A DNA stretch of 64,000 bases from Streptomyces coelicoflavus (GCF_003112555.1 NZ_BEWB01000006.1:372001-436000), one strand, 5' to 3'. Shown: positions 32,020 through 40,983, counted from the first letter of the stretch. Translations and numbers: made by a program. The notes: generated by a model from the sequence alone, not told the origin.

Positions 32020-32086
32020 GGGGCGCGGGGTTGCAGCTCTGTGCGCTCACGCGGCGGAGCCGCGAATCGACACAGCCCCGCGCCCC
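32020..32086. repeat. Nested inverted repeat (dispersed-type element)
   Basis: Outer arms GGGGCGCGGGG (32020-32030) and CCCCGCGCCCC (32076-32086) enclose CTGTG/CACAG and an inner CGCGGC/GCCGCG stem with a GGA loop. The combination forms a long cruciform. It lies between the epsilon-subunit gene and the 42-residue gene, and resembles a repeat common between Streptomyces genes that may work as a terminator. Confidence 0.75.
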
Positions 32087-32100
32087 TGGGACGACCGGCC

Positions 32101-32310
32101 TCAGGTCGGCCAGTAGGTGCGGCCCCATGCCGTCGGGCCCGGGTGGGGCAGGCGGTGGGCCGCGAGGCGGGACGGGTCCGACCATGCGTCGCGCGGGCGC
32201 TCGGTGGTGGACGGCTCGGCGGCCGCCGCCGCGGCGCGGGCCCTGACCACCGTCAGGGCGGCGGCCAGTTCTTCCGGGGTGGGGTTGCCCCGGACGACCT
32301 TGATGGTCAC
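32101..32310 (-). CDS. Acyl-CoA carboxylase epsilon subunit
   Basis: A 69-residue epsilon subunit of actinobacterial acyl-CoA carboxylase. The typical start MTIKVVRGNPTPEELAAALT and the C-terminal WSDPSRLAAHRLP with GRTYWPT are present, joined by an Ala-rich helix. The subunit binds between alpha and beta subunits and raises activity. It begins 9 bases after the pccB stop, so it is co-transcribed and assigned to the propionyl-CoA carboxylase (PccE-type). Confidence 0.93.
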   Translation of the reverse strand: MTIKVVRGNPTPEELAAALTVVRARAAAAAAEPSTTERPRDAWSDPSRLAAHRLPHPGPTAWGRTYWPT

Positions 32311-32319
32311 AGCGGCTCC

Positions 32320-33912
32320 TTACAGGGGGATGTTGCCGTGCTTCTTCGGGGGCAGCGACTCACGCTTGGTGCGCAGCTGGCGCAGGCCGCGGACGATGTG
32401 GCGGCGGGTGTCGGACGGCATGATCACCGCGTCGACGTAGCCGCGTTCGGCCGCCGTGTAGGGGTTGAGGAGGGCGTCCTCGTACTCCTGGATCAGACGG
32501 GCGCGGGTGGCCTCGGTGTCGTCACCGGCCTCGGCGATGGTGCGGCGGTGCAGGATGTTGACCGCGCCCTGGGCGCCCATGACGGCGATCTGGGCGGTGG
32601 GCCAGGCCAGGTTGAGGTCGGCGCCCAGGTGCTTGGAGCCCATGACGTCGTAGGCGCCGCCGAAGGCCTTGCGGGTGATGACCGTGATGAGCGGCACCGT
32701 GGCCTCGGCGTAGGCGAAGATCAGCTTGGCGCCGCGCCGGATGATGCCGTCGTGCTCCTGGTCCACGCCCGGCAGGAAGCCGGGGACGTCCACGAAGGTG
32801 AGGACGGGGACGTTGAAGGCGTCGCAGGTGCGCACGAAGCGGGCCGCCTTCTCGGAGGCGGTGATGTCCAGGCACCCGGCGAACTGCATCGGCTGGTTGG
32901 CGACGATGCCGACCGGGCGGCCCTCGACGCGGCCGAAGCCGGTGAGGATGTTCGGCGCGAACAGGGGCTGGGTCTCGAAGAACTCGGCGTCGTCCAGGAC
33001 GTGCTCGATGACGCTGTGCATGTCGTAGGGCTGGTTCGCCGAGTCGGGGACGATCGTGTCCAGCTCGGCGTCCTCGTCCGTGACCGCGAGGTCCGCCTCC
33101 TCCGGGAAGGCGGGGGGCTCGGAGAGGTTGTTGGACGGCAGGTAGGACAGGAGCTGCTTGACGTACTCGACCGCGTCCTTCTCGTCGCCCGCCATGTGGT
33201 GGGCCACGCCCGAGGTGGAGTTGTGGGTGCGGGCGCCGCCCAGCTCCTCGAAGCCGACGTCCTCGCCGGTGACCGTCTTGATGACGTCGGGTCCGGTGAT
33301 GAACATGTGGCTGGTCTGGTCGACCATCACCGTGAAGTCGGTGATCGCGGGAGAGTAGACCGCGCCGCCCGCGCACGGGCCGACGACCAGGCTGATCTGC
33401 GGGATCACTCCCGAGGCGTGGGTGTTGCGGCGGAAGATCTCGCCGTAGGCGCCGAGGGAGGCCACGCCCTCCTGGATGCGGGCGCCGCCGGAGTCGTTGA
33501 TGCCGACGACCGGGCAGCCGGTCTTCAGCGCGAAGTCCATCACCTTGACGATCTTCTGGCCGTACACCTCGCCCAGTGCGCCGCCGAAGACGGTGAAGTC
33601 CTGGGAGAAGACGGCGACCGGGCGGCCGTCGACGGTGCCGTAGCCGGTGACGACGCCGTCGCCGTAGGGGCGGTTGGCGTCGAGGCCGAAGTTGGTGGAG
33701 CGGTGCCGGGCGAACTCGTCCAGCTCGACGAAGGAACCCTCGTCGAGGAGGAGGTCGATGCGTTCACGAGCCGTCAGCTTGCCCTTGGCGTGCTGTTTCT
33801 CCACGGCGCGTGCGGAACCGGCGTGCGTCGCCTCCTCGATACGGCGCCTGAGATCCGCGAGCTTGCCCGCGGTCGTGTGGATGTCGGGCTGCTGCTCTTC
33901 CGGCTCGGACAT
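32320..33912 (-). CDS. pccB: Propionyl-CoA carboxylase beta subunit (carboxyltransferase)
   Basis: A 530-residue carboxyltransferase moving CO2 from biotin to propionyl-CoA to make methylmalonyl-CoA, a polyketide and odd-chain precursor. It has the two crotonase-like halves: GINDSGGARIQEGVASLGAY with an oxyanion-hole Gly pair, and GFLPGVDQEHDGIIRRGAKL. In the GGAYDVM loop the Asp is residue 422; published S. coelicolor work shows Asp at this site favours propionyl-CoA, whereas Ile favours longer acyl-CoA. ATG 33912 behind AGGGAG gives exactly 530 residues. First gene of the pccB-epsilon unit; divergent from birA. Confidence 0.96.
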   Translation of the reverse strand: MSEPEEQQPDIHTTAGKLADLRRRIEEATHAGSARAVEKQHAKGKLTARERIDLLLDEGSFVELDEFARHRSTNFGLDANRPYGDGVVTGYGTVDGRPVAVFSQDFTVFGGALGEVYGQKIVKVMDFALKTGCPVVGINDSGGARIQEGVASLGAYGEIFRRNTHASGVIPQISLVVGPCAGGAVYSPAITDFTVMVDQTSHMFITGPDVIKTVTGEDVGFEELGGARTHNSTSGVAHHMAGDEKDAVEYVKQLLSYLPSNNLSEPPAFPEEADLAVTDEDAELDTIVPDSANQPYDMHSVIEHVLDDAEFFETQPLFAPNILTGFGRVEGRPVGIVANQPMQFAGCLDITASEKAARFVRTCDAFNVPVLTFVDVPGFLPGVDQEHDGIIRRGAKLIFAYAEATVPLITVITRKAFGGAYDVMGSKHLGADLNLAWPTAQIAVMGAQGAVNILHRRTIAEAGDDTEATRARLIQEYEDALLNPYTAAERGYVDAVIMPSDTRRHIVRGLRQLRTKRESLPPKKHGNIPL

Positions 33913-34022
33913 CGGGATGCGGCTCCCTGCCTGCTCAAAAGGGGGGACGGTTACTCGTTCGTAGAGTAGTAGGGGCCCTTCCGATCGGCAGTGCGGTGTT
34001 TCCCACACCTAGGGTGGGTTGC

Positions 34023-34937
34023 ATGACGCCCCGTGACTCCTCCGACTCCCCGAACGACGCCCCGAAGGACGCCCCCAAGGACGCCGCGAACGACGCCCCG
34101 CGCAGCCGGTGGTCCGACCTGGACCGGCCCCCGCTCAGCAGCACGGCCCTGCGCCGGGGCCTGGTGCGGGAGGAAGGACTGTGGCGGCGGGTCGACGTCG
34201 TGCAGCGCACCGGGTCCACCAACTCCGACCTCGTCGCCCGGGCCGCCGAGGGGGACCTGGCGGAGGGCGTGGTCCTCGTCGCCGAGGAGCAGAGCGCCGC
34301 GCGGGGGCGCCTGGACCGGCAGTGGACGGCGCCGGCCCGCTCCGGGCTCTTCTTCTCCGTCCTGCTGCGCCCCGCCGAGGTCCCCGTGACCCGCTGGGGC
34401 TGGCTGCCGCTGCTCACCGGCGTCGCCGTGGCGACCGGGCTGTCCCGCGTCGCGGGCGTCGACACCGCCCTGAAGTGGCCCAACGACCTGCTGGTGACCG
34501 TCGGCGACGAGGAGCGCAAGGCCGGCGGCATCCTCGCCGAGCGGGCCGGGAACGACGGCGTCGTCATCGGCGTCGGCATCAACGTCTCGCTGCGCGCCGA
34601 CGAACTGCCGGTCCCGCGGGCCGGTTCGCTGGCGCTGGCCGGGGCCGCGAACACCGACCGCGACCCGCTGCTGCGCGGGGTGCTGCGGTCGCTGGAGGAC
34701 TGGTACGGGCGCTGGCGCGAGGCCGGGGGCGACCCGGCGGCCAGCGGGCTTCAGGAGACGTACGCGGCGGGCTGCGCGACGCTCGGGCGGATGGTGCGGG
34801 CGGAGCTTCCCGGTGACCGGTCGCTCGTGGGGGAGGCGGTGGCCGTGGACGGCGACGGGCGGCTGGTCCTCGCGACGGAGGCGGGGGTGCAGGAGCCGGT
34901 GGGAGCGGGCGACATCGTGCACCTGCGGTTGGCGTGA
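34023..34937 (+). CDS. birA: Biotin-[acetyl-CoA-carboxylase] ligase
   Basis: A 304-residue biotin protein ligase that adenylates biotin and attaches it to AccA2. After a low-complexity Asp/Ala/Pro/Lys stretch (residues 10-27), the catalytic core shows RTGSTNSDLVARA, the biotin/ATP loop AARGRLDRQW (GRGRxxR in E. coli), LKWPNDLLV and GVVIGVGINVSLR. There is no N-terminal helix-turn-helix, so it is a mono-functional ligase, not a repressor. It is divergent from pccB across about 110 bases, which fits joint control. Confidence 0.94.
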   Translation: MTPRDSSDSPNDAPKDAPKDAANDAPRSRWSDLDRPPLSSTALRRGLVREEGLWRRVDVVQRTGSTNSDLVARAAEGDLAEGVVLVAEEQSAARGRLDRQWTAPARSGLFFSVLLRPAEVPVTRWGWLPLLTGVAVATGLSRVAGVDTALKWPNDLLVTVGDEERKAGGILAERAGNDGVVIGVGINVSLRADELPVPRAGSLALAGAANTDRDPLLRGVLRSLEDWYGRWREAGGDPAASGLQETYAAGCATLGRMVRAELPGDRSLVGEAVAVDGDGRLVLATEAGVQEPVGAGDIVHLRLA

Positions 34938-35052
34938 GCGCGGCCCCGGGGCACCCTCGGAGTACGGGACGCACGGGAGTGAGCTGGGGCACACCTGACG
35001 TAAAGTTGGGGCCGGTCGAACCTGACCGCGGCAGATCGGAAAGGCAACAGGC

Positions 35053-36198
35053 GTGACCGTCGACGACACCGGTTCCGGCGCGGACGGGGACGGCCGGGTG
35101 GACCCCGAGCCCGCCCCGGACGCCGCCGACCCCGGCGAGGACCCGCTCGCGCTGCGCCTGGAGGGGCTCATCCTGGGCGCCGAGCGCCGCTACACCCCCT
35201 TCCAGGCCGCCCGCAGCGCGGGCGTCTCCATGGAGCTGGCCTCCCGGTTCTGGCGGGCCATGGGCTTCGCCGACATCGGCCAGGCCAAGGCGCTCACCGA
35301 GGCCGATGTCCTCGCCCTGCGGCGGCTGGCCGGTCTGGTGGAGGCGGGGCTGCTCAGCGAGGCGATGGCCGTTCAGGTCGCCCGGTCCACGGGGCAGACC
35401 ACCGCCCGGTTGGCCGAGTGGCAGATCGACTCCTTCCTCGAGGGCCTGACCGAGCCGCCCGAGCCCGGGATGACGCGCACCGAGGTCACGTATCCCATCG
35501 TCGAACTGCTCCTTCCCGAGCTTCAGGAGTTCCTCGTCTACGTCTGGCGGCGCCAGCTCGCCGCCTCGGCGGGACGGGTCATCCAGGCCGGGGACGACGA
35601 GGAGATGGTGGATCGGCGGCTCGCGGTGGGCTTCGCGGACCTGGTCGGGTTCACGCGGCTGACCCGGCGGATGGAGGAGGAGGAGCTCGGCGAACTGGTC
35701 GAGGCCTTCGAGACGACCTCCGCCGACCTGGTGGCCGCGCGCGGCGGACGGCTGGTCAAGACCCTCGGCGACGAGGTGCTCTACGCCGCCGACGACGCCG
35801 GTACGGCCGCCGAGATCGCGCTGCTCCTCGTCGAGACGATGGCCCACGACGAGACCATGCCGGAACTGCGCGTCGGCATCGCCTTCGGCACCGTCACCAC
35901 CCGGATGGGCGATGTCTTCGGCACCACCGTCAACCTGGCCTCCCGGCTCACCTCGATAGCCCCCAAGGACGCCGTCCTCGTCGACTCCGCCTTCGCACAG
36001 GAGCTGATCCGCACCGGGGACGCCCCCGCCTCGGAGGCGGCGGCCGCCGAGGAAGCGGCCGCCGCGGAGAAGGAGGGCGAGGAACCGCCGGTGTACCGCT
36101 TCGCGCTCCAGCCGATGTGGCAGCGCCCGGTACGAGGTCTCGGCGTGGTCGAACCGTGGCTGCTCACGCGCCGGGGCCACGCCGGCGGGGAGTCGTAG
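35053..36198 (+). CDS. cya: Class III adenylate cyclase
   Basis: A 381-residue cyclase making cAMP; the length equals S. coelicolor Cya as I recall it. The N-terminal 180 residues form a helical regulatory part (RYTPFQAARSAGVSMELASR, ADVLALRRLAGLVEAGLL). The catalytic domain starts RLAVGFADLVGFTRLTRRME with the first metal Asp; the second is in GGRLVKTLGDEVLYAADD, followed by LRVGIAFGTVTTRMGDVFG and TTVNLASRLTSIAPKD. An Ala/Glu-rich helix (ASEAAAAEEAAAAEKEGEE) precedes the tail. GTG 35053 starts MTVDDTG. In Streptomyces cAMP is needed for germination and development. Confidence 0.94.
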   Translation: MTVDDTGSGADGDGRVDPEPAPDAADPGEDPLALRLEGLILGAERRYTPFQAARSAGVSMELASRFWRAMGFADIGQAKALTEADVLALRRLAGLVEAGLLSEAMAVQVARSTGQTTARLAEWQIDSFLEGLTEPPEPGMTRTEVTYPIVELLLPELQEFLVYVWRRQLAASAGRVIQAGDDEEMVDRRLAVGFADLVGFTRLTRRMEEEELGELVEAFETTSADLVAARGGRLVKTLGDEVLYAADDAGTAAEIALLLVETMAHDETMPELRVGIAFGTVTTRMGDVFGTTVNLASRLTSIAPKDAVLVDSAFAQELIRTGDAPASEAAAAEEAAAAEKEGEEPPVYRFALQPMWQRPVRGLGVVEPWLLTRRGHAGGES

Positions 36199-36257
36199 GC
36201 GGAGGAGCCTCGTAGGCGGGGACAGCCGGGGAGCCGTAGGCCCGGAGAGGCCGTCGT

Positions 36258-37049
36258 TCAGCCGCCGAGCAGGTCGACGCAGAGACCGATGACCGGCACG
36301 CACAGGCCCGGGTCGTCGGGTTCCGGCGCCGGGGCGGACGGCGGTGGCGTGCTGCGCGCCGGTGGCGGCGTCGGTGCGGTGGGGGACTCGGACCGGGACG
36401 GCCGCGGAGTGCCCGGGGCCGGGGTACGGCCCCGGTCGTCGGCGCCGTCCTCGCGTCCCCCTCCGCTCTGCCCCTCCCGCGTCTGCCCCTGCCTGCGCCC
36501 GTCGGTGGCGTCCTGGCCGCCCGGCGCGGTCGTGGCGGTGGGGAGCGGGACCGGTGCACCGCTCGCGGACGGGCCCGGCAGGGCGCCGGGTATGAGGCCC
36601 GGCCCGGGGGAGCCGCTCAGGCCGCCCATGGCGGACGTCGCCGAAGGGCTCGCCCCGGGCGGTCCGCCGCCGGTGCCCGCGGTGGTGGACGCCGGCGCCC
36701 ACTCGTCCGCGGCCGTGTCCCGGCCTCCGCCGTCCACGTGCGGCGCCGCCTCGGCGCCGTAGCCGCCGGTCGCGGCACCGCCGGGCTCGGGCAGCAGGCG
36801 CACGAGGCTCAGGGCGCCGACCGCCAGGGCGAGGCCGCCGGCGACCAGCAGTACCTTGCGGGGGCGGGGCCTGCGGTGCCGGCCGCGCCGGAACCACGCG
36901 TACCGCGGCTCCGGCACCGCGCCGGTGCTCGGGCCGCCGGTCGTTTCGGCGGTCGGTCTTCCGGCCGTCCGCGTGTCGGCCGTCCGCGTGTCGGCCGTCC
37001 GTCTGCCGGTCGTCCGTCTGCCGGTCGTCCGTGTGCCGGTCGTCGTCAT
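36258..37049 (-). CDS. Pro/Gly/Ser-rich single-pass membrane protein
   Basis: A 263-residue protein of low complexity. The first 45 residues are Thr/Arg-rich with repeats of the TTGRR and TADTR type, encoded by 15-bp tandem DNA repeats at about 36959-37043. One helix follows (VLLVAGGLALAVGALSLV), then about 150 residues rich in Pro, Gly, Ser and Ala, ending VPVIGLCVDLLGG with two nearby Cys. GGGGAGGG precedes ATG 37049. Topology suggests a cytosolic basic head and an extracellular wall-spanning tail. No known domain. Confidence 0.65.
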   Translation of the reverse strand: MTTTGTRTTGRRTTGRRTADTRTADTRTAGRPTAETTGGPSTGAVPEPRYAWFRRGRHRRPRPRKVLLVAGGLALAVGALSLVRLLPEPGGAATGGYGAEAAPHVDGGGRDTAADEWAPASTTAGTGGGPPGASPSATSAMGGLSGSPGPGLIPGALPGPSASGAPVPLPTATTAPGGQDATDGRRQGQTREGQSGGGREDGADDRGRTPAPGTPRPSRSESPTAPTPPPARSTPPPSAPAPEPDDPGLCVPVIGLCVDLLGG

Positions 37050-37235
37050 GGTCCCTCCCCGGTGCGCACGCGCCCCCGCTGCGCCGTGGCGGAGCGAGGC
37101 TACGGTCTGCCGTCGGCCGGAGTGGGGCGGTCGCCCGTATGTCACTCGAACGGGTGGGCGGCGGCCGGTGTGCGGGGCGGGCGCGTCCGGTCTTCCCCCG
37201 CGCGGGCCCGCCTGCGATGATCGGGCGGTCGACTT

Positions 37236-37251
37236 GTTAACACGCGTTAAC
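37236..37251. promoter_or_regulatory. Near-perfect palindrome before enoyl-CoA hydratase gene
   Basis: GTTAACACGCGTTAAC is palindromic apart from the ACGC centre and ends 11 bases before the ATG at 37263. It is the most AT-rich motif nearby and suits a repressor site of TetR or similar type. Confidence 0.5.
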
Positions 37252-37262
37252 CGGAGGGTGTC

Positions 37263-38063
37263 ATGAGCGAGGAGCGGTTCGGAGAGTTCGTCCTGGTGCG
37301 GCGGCACGGGGACGGGCATGTCGCGGAGCTCGCGCTCGACCGGCCGAAGGCCATGAACGCCGTCTCGACCGCCATGGCCCAGTCCGTGGGTGCGGCCTGC
37401 GCGGCCCTGGGTGAGGACCGGGGCGTACGGGTGGTGGTGCTGACCTCGACCCACGAGCGGGCGTTCTGCGTCGGGGCGGACCTGAAGGAGCGCAACTCCT
37501 TCTCCGACGCCGATCTGCTGCGCCAGCGGCCGGTGACGCGGGGGGCGTACACGGCGGTGCTCGAGCTGCCGCAGCCGACGGTCGCGGCCGTGCACGGGTT
37601 CGCGCTGGGCGGCGGCTTCGAGCTGGCGCTGTCCTGCGACGTGATCGTGGCCGACCGTACGGCCGTGGTGGGGCTGCCGGAGGTGTCGGTGGGCGTGATC
37701 CCGGGCGGCGGCGGTACGCAGCTGCTGCCGCGCCGGGTGGGGGCGGCGCGAGCGGCCGAGCTGGTGTTCACGGCGCGGCGGGTGGCGGCCGGGGAGGCGC
37801 GCGAGCTGGGGCTCGTGGACCAGCTGGTGGAGGAGGGGCGGGACCGGGAGGAGGCGCTGGAGCTGGCCTCCCGGATGGCCGCCAACTCGCCGGTGGGCCT
37901 GCGCGCGGCCAAGCGGGCACTGCGGCTCGGGCACGGTCTCGACCTGCGGGCGGGCCTCGAGGTCGAGGACGCGGCGTGGCGGTCGGTGGCGTTCTCGGGG
38001 GACCGGGCGGAGGGCGTGGCGGCGTTCAACGAGAAGCGGGCGCCGCGGTGGCCGGGTGAGTGA
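37263..38063 (+). CDS. Enoyl-CoA hydratase/isomerase family protein
   Basis: A 266-residue crotonase-fold enzyme of fatty-acid or branched-chain acyl-CoA breakdown. The oxyanion-hole residues sit in RAFCVGADLKERN and HGFALGGGFELALSCDVI. The catalytic region GLPEVSVGVIPGGGGTQLLP carries a Glu in GLPEVSVG like hydratases, but the second Glu position reads Gly. The C-terminal helix is typical (GVAAFNEKRAPRWPG). CGGAGGG lies just before ATG 37263. Substrate unknown; a link to the carboxylase genes upstream is only positional. Confidence 0.9.
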   Translation: MSEERFGEFVLVRRHGDGHVAELALDRPKAMNAVSTAMAQSVGAACAALGEDRGVRVVVLTSTHERAFCVGADLKERNSFSDADLLRQRPVTRGAYTAVLELPQPTVAAVHGFALGGGFELALSCDVIVADRTAVVGLPEVSVGVIPGGGGTQLLPRRVGAARAAELVFTARRVAAGEARELGLVDQLVEEGRDREEALELASRMAANSPVGLRAAKRALRLGHGLDLRAGLEVEDAAWRSVAFSGDRAEGVAAFNEKRAPRWPGE

Positions 38064-38145
38064 GCCGAGCGCACGGGTCGAAGGCAATCGCCCGGTTCGC
38101 CCCGTTTGAGTAACGTTTCTTCGTGAATCTCCCTAGCCTGGAGTG

Positions 38146-39294
38146 ATGGGTGACGACAGGCGGCTCGCGGCCGTGGTGGCGCTTGCGCAGGGGATGGCCG
38201 CCGCGCAGAGCGCGCGTGAGGCGTGGCGGGCGGCGGCCGTCGGCGGATGCCTGGCGCTGGGCGGCAGCTTCGCCGCGCTGTCGGTGTGGGAGCGGGAGCT
38301 GGGCCGGCTCCGGGTGCTCGTGAACGTCGGCCGGCGGGCCGAGGACGAGGAGGAGTTCCCGGAGAACGAGTCCTACCCGGTGCACCAGTTCGCGGAGATC
38401 ACCGAGTTCCTGCACGAGCGCTGGGCGGGCGGCGGTGAGCCCGACGCCTGGGTCGAGACGGCCGAGGGGCCCGCCGCCGGGCGCCCCGGGTACGTCCACC
38501 AGCGCGTCGCCGCCCTGCGCCGCCGGGGCCGCGGCTGCTGCGTGGTCGCGCCGATCGTGCTGCACGGCCGGGCGTGGGGCGAGCTGTACGTGGCCCGGCC
38601 GGTGGGGGAGCGGGTTTTCGAGCGGGGCGACGCCGACTTCGCCACCGTCCTGGCCTCCGTCGTCGCCGCCGGGATCGCGCAGACCGAGCGGCTCGAGGAG
38701 GTCAGGCGGCTCGCGTACACCGACGCGCTCACCGGGCTGGCCAACCGCCGCGCCGTCGACTCGGCGCTGGACGAGGCCGTCGAGCGGCACCGCGAGGAGG
38801 GTGTCGTCGTCAGCCTCGTCGTCTGCGATCTGAACGGCCTCAAGCGGGTGAACGACACGCACGGCCACGCCGTCGGGGACCGGCTCCTGGAGCGGTTCGG
38901 GTCGGTGCTGTCGCTGTGCGGCGCGATGCTGCCGGGGGCGCTCGCCGCGCGGCTCGGCGGGGACGAGTTCTGCCTGCTCGCGGTCGGGCCGGCCGCCGAC
39001 GCGGTGGTCAAGGCGGCCGAGGAGCTGTGCCGCCGGGCGGCCGAACTGGAGCTGGGCGACGGCGTGGCCTGCGGGGTCGCGTCCACGGAGGACCCGGTCG
39101 GGCCGGTGCGGTCCGCCCGCCGGCTGTTCCGGCTCGCCGACGCCGCCCAGTACCGCGCCAAGGCCGAGCGGGCGTCCGGGCCGGTCGTCGCGGGACGCGA
39201 GGGGCCCGACGACCCCGTCGTGCGGCTCGCGGACGAGCCCTCCCGGGAGGAGGACGGGGAGCGCAGGCGGTTCAGGGGGCGGCACTCGCCGTGA
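38146..39294 (+). CDS. GAF-GGDEF protein (probable diguanylate cyclase)
   Basis: A cytosolic protein of 382 residues. Residues 15-180 form a GAF-like sensor (AREAWRAAAVGGCLALGGSF, GRGCCVVAPIVLHGRAWGEL, ADFATVLASVVAAGIAQTER). Residues 190-345 form a GGDEF domain: RLAYTDALTGLANRRAVDSA, VVCDLNGLKRVNDTHGHAVG, ARLGGDEFCLLAVG with an intact active site. No RxxD inhibitory site is obvious and no EAL domain follows. It should make c-di-GMP, which in Streptomyces controls BldD and sporulation. GTG 38143 and ATG 38146 are adjacent candidate starts; the ribosome site is poor and the message may be leaderless. Confidence 0.88.
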   Translation: MGDDRRLAAVVALAQGMAAAQSAREAWRAAAVGGCLALGGSFAALSVWERELGRLRVLVNVGRRAEDEEEFPENESYPVHQFAEITEFLHERWAGGGEPDAWVETAEGPAAGRPGYVHQRVAALRRRGRGCCVVAPIVLHGRAWGELYVARPVGERVFERGDADFATVLASVVAAGIAQTERLEEVRRLAYTDALTGLANRRAVDSALDEAVERHREEGVVVSLVVCDLNGLKRVNDTHGHAVGDRLLERFGSVLSLCGAMLPGALAARLGGDEFCLLAVGPAADAVVKAAEELCRRAAELELGDGVACGVASTEDPVGPVRSARRLFRLADAAQYRAKAERASGPVVAGREGPDDPVVRLADEPSREEDGERRRFRGRHSP

Positions 39295-39391
39295 CGCCGG
39301 GGCGCGCGGGAGCGGTAAGGGGCGCAGCCCGCGCGCATCCGTGACGCATCCCCTCGTGACATCATCGAATTCACTGCGTACGCTCCTGAAT

Positions 39392-40966
39392 ATGGATATG
39401 CACACTGTGGTGGTGGGGACGGCCGGGGTCACCGCGTCCGACGTTCTCGCCGTGGCGCGCGGCGGCGCCCGGATCGAGCTCTCCGGCGACGCGGTCGCCG
39501 CCCTGGCCGCGGCCCGCGGCATCGTGGACGCGCTGGCCGCCAAGCCGGACCCCGTGTACGGCGTGAGCACCGGCTTCGGTGCCCTGGCGACCCGGCACAT
39601 CAGCCCCGACCTGCGCGCGCAGCTCCAGCGCAACATCGTCCGCTCGCACGCCGCCGGGATGGGCCCGCGCGTGGAGCGCGAGGTGGTGCGGGCGCTGATG
39701 TTCCTGCGGCTGAAGACCGTCTGCTCCGGACACACCGGTGTCCGCCCCGAGGTCGCCCAGACCATGGCCGACGTGCTCAACGCCGGGATCACCCCGGTCG
39801 TGCACGAGTACGGCTCCCTCGGCTGCTCCGGCGACCTCGCCCCGCTGTCGCACTGCGCGCTGACCCTCATGGGCGAGGGCGACGCCGAGGGCCCCGACGG
39901 CACCGTACGGCCGGCCGGTGAGCTGCTCGCCGCGCACGGGATCACCCCGGTCGAGCTGCGCGAGAAGGAGGGCCTCGCCCTCCTCAACGGCACCGACGGC
40001 ATGCTCGGCATGCTGGTCATGGCCCTCGCCGACCTCGACACCCTCTACAAGTCGGCCGACATCACCGCCGCGCTGACCATGGAGGCCCTGCTCGGCACCG
40101 ACAAGGTGCTCGCCCCCGAGCTGCACGCCATCCGCCCGCACCCCGGGCAGGCCGCCAGCGCCGCCAACATGGCCGCCGTGCTCAAGGGCTCCGGCCTGAC
40201 CGGGCACCACCAGGACGACGCACCCCGCGTCCAGGACGCCTACTCGGTGCGCTGCGCCCCGCAGGTCGCGGGCGCCGGACGCGACACCATGGCCCACGCC
40301 GGCCTCGTCGCCGAGCGCGAGCTGGCCGCGGCCGTGGACAACCCCGTCGTCCTGCCTGGGGGTACCTCCCAGGCTTTCGGCTCTGGGGGAGGGCGGGTGG
40401 AGTCCAACGGCAACTTCCACGGCGCCCCGGTCGCCTACGTCCTGGACTTCCTCGCCGTCGCCGTCGCCGACCTCGGCTCCATCGCCGAGCGGCGCACCGA
40501 CCGGCTGCTGGACAAGAACCGCAGCCACGGCCTGCCGCCGTTCCTCGCCGACGACGCGGGCGTCGACTCCGGCCTGATGATCGCCCAGTACACGCAGGCC
40601 GCCCTGGTCGGCGAGCTGAAGCGGCTCGCCGTACCGGCCTCCGCCGACTCCATCCCGTCCTCCGCCATGCAGGAGGACCACGTGTCGATGGGCTGGTCGG
40701 CGGCGCGCAAGCTGCGCACGGCCGTCGACAACCTCACGCGCGTGATCGCCGTGGAGCTGTACGCCGCCACGCGCGGGATCGAGCTCCGTGAGGGCCTCAC
40801 CCCCGCCCCGGCCTCGCAGGCCGTCATCGACGCCGTACGGGCGGCCGGTGTCGAGGGGCCGGGACCGGACCGCTTCCTGGCGCCCGACCTCGCCGCGGCG
40901 GACGCGTTCGTGCGCGCCGGGCACCTGGTCGCGGCGGCGGAGACGGTCACGGGGCCGCTGCGCTAG
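39392..40966 (+). CDS. hutH: Histidine ammonia-lyase carrying an in-frame repeat insertion
   Basis: Deaminates histidine to urocanate, the first step of histidine catabolism. The MIO cofactor loop is GSLGCSGDLAPLSH, with Cys-Ser-Gly instead of the common Ala-Ser-Gly. Other marks are YGVSTGFGALATRHI and NGNFHGAPVAYVLDFLA. The stretch at about 40355-40393 adds roughly 11 residues (GGTSQAFGSGG) between VVLP and GRVESNGNF; the S. griseus enzyme, as I recall it, reads VVLPDGRVESN. The insert is an inverted-repeat element like those found between genes. ATG 39392 or 39398 starts the protein. The catalytic loop is not disrupted. Confidence 0.94.
   Translation: MDMHTVVVGTAGVTASDVLAVARGGARIELSGDAVAALAAARGIVDALAAKPDPVYGVSTGFGALATRHISPDLRAQLQRNIVRSHAAGMGPRVEREVVRALMFLRLKTVCSGHTGVRPEVAQTMADVLNAGITPVVHEYGSLGCSGDLAPLSHCALTLMGEGDAEGPDGTVRPAGELLAAHGITPVELREKEGLALLNGTDGMLGMLVMALADLDTLYKSADITAALTMEALLGTDKVLAPELHAIRPHPGQAASAANMAAVLKGSGLTGHHQDDAPRVQDAYSVRCAPQVAGAGRDTMAHAGLVAERELAAAVDNPVVLPGGTSQAFGSGGGRVESNGNFHGAPVAYVLDFLAVAVADLGSIAERRTDRLLDKNRSHGLPPFLADDAGVDSGLMIAQYTQAALVGELKRLAVPASADSIPSSAMQEDHVSMGWSAARKLRTAVDNLTRVIAVELYAATRGIELREGLTPAPASQAVIDAVRAAGVEGPGPDRFLAPDLAAADAFVRAGHLVAAAETVTGPLR
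40355..40393. repeat. REP-like element inserted inside hutH
   Basis: CTGGGGGTACCTCCCAG is almost palindromic and is followed by GCTTTCGG and a CTCTGGGGGAGGG arm that pairs with CCTCCCAG. The same GTGGGGGAGGG-type ending is seen in the intergenic element near 24211-24263. The length added to hutH is a multiple of three, so the frame is kept. Confidence 0.75.
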
Positions 40967-40983
40967 CGGACGGTGACGTGTCC

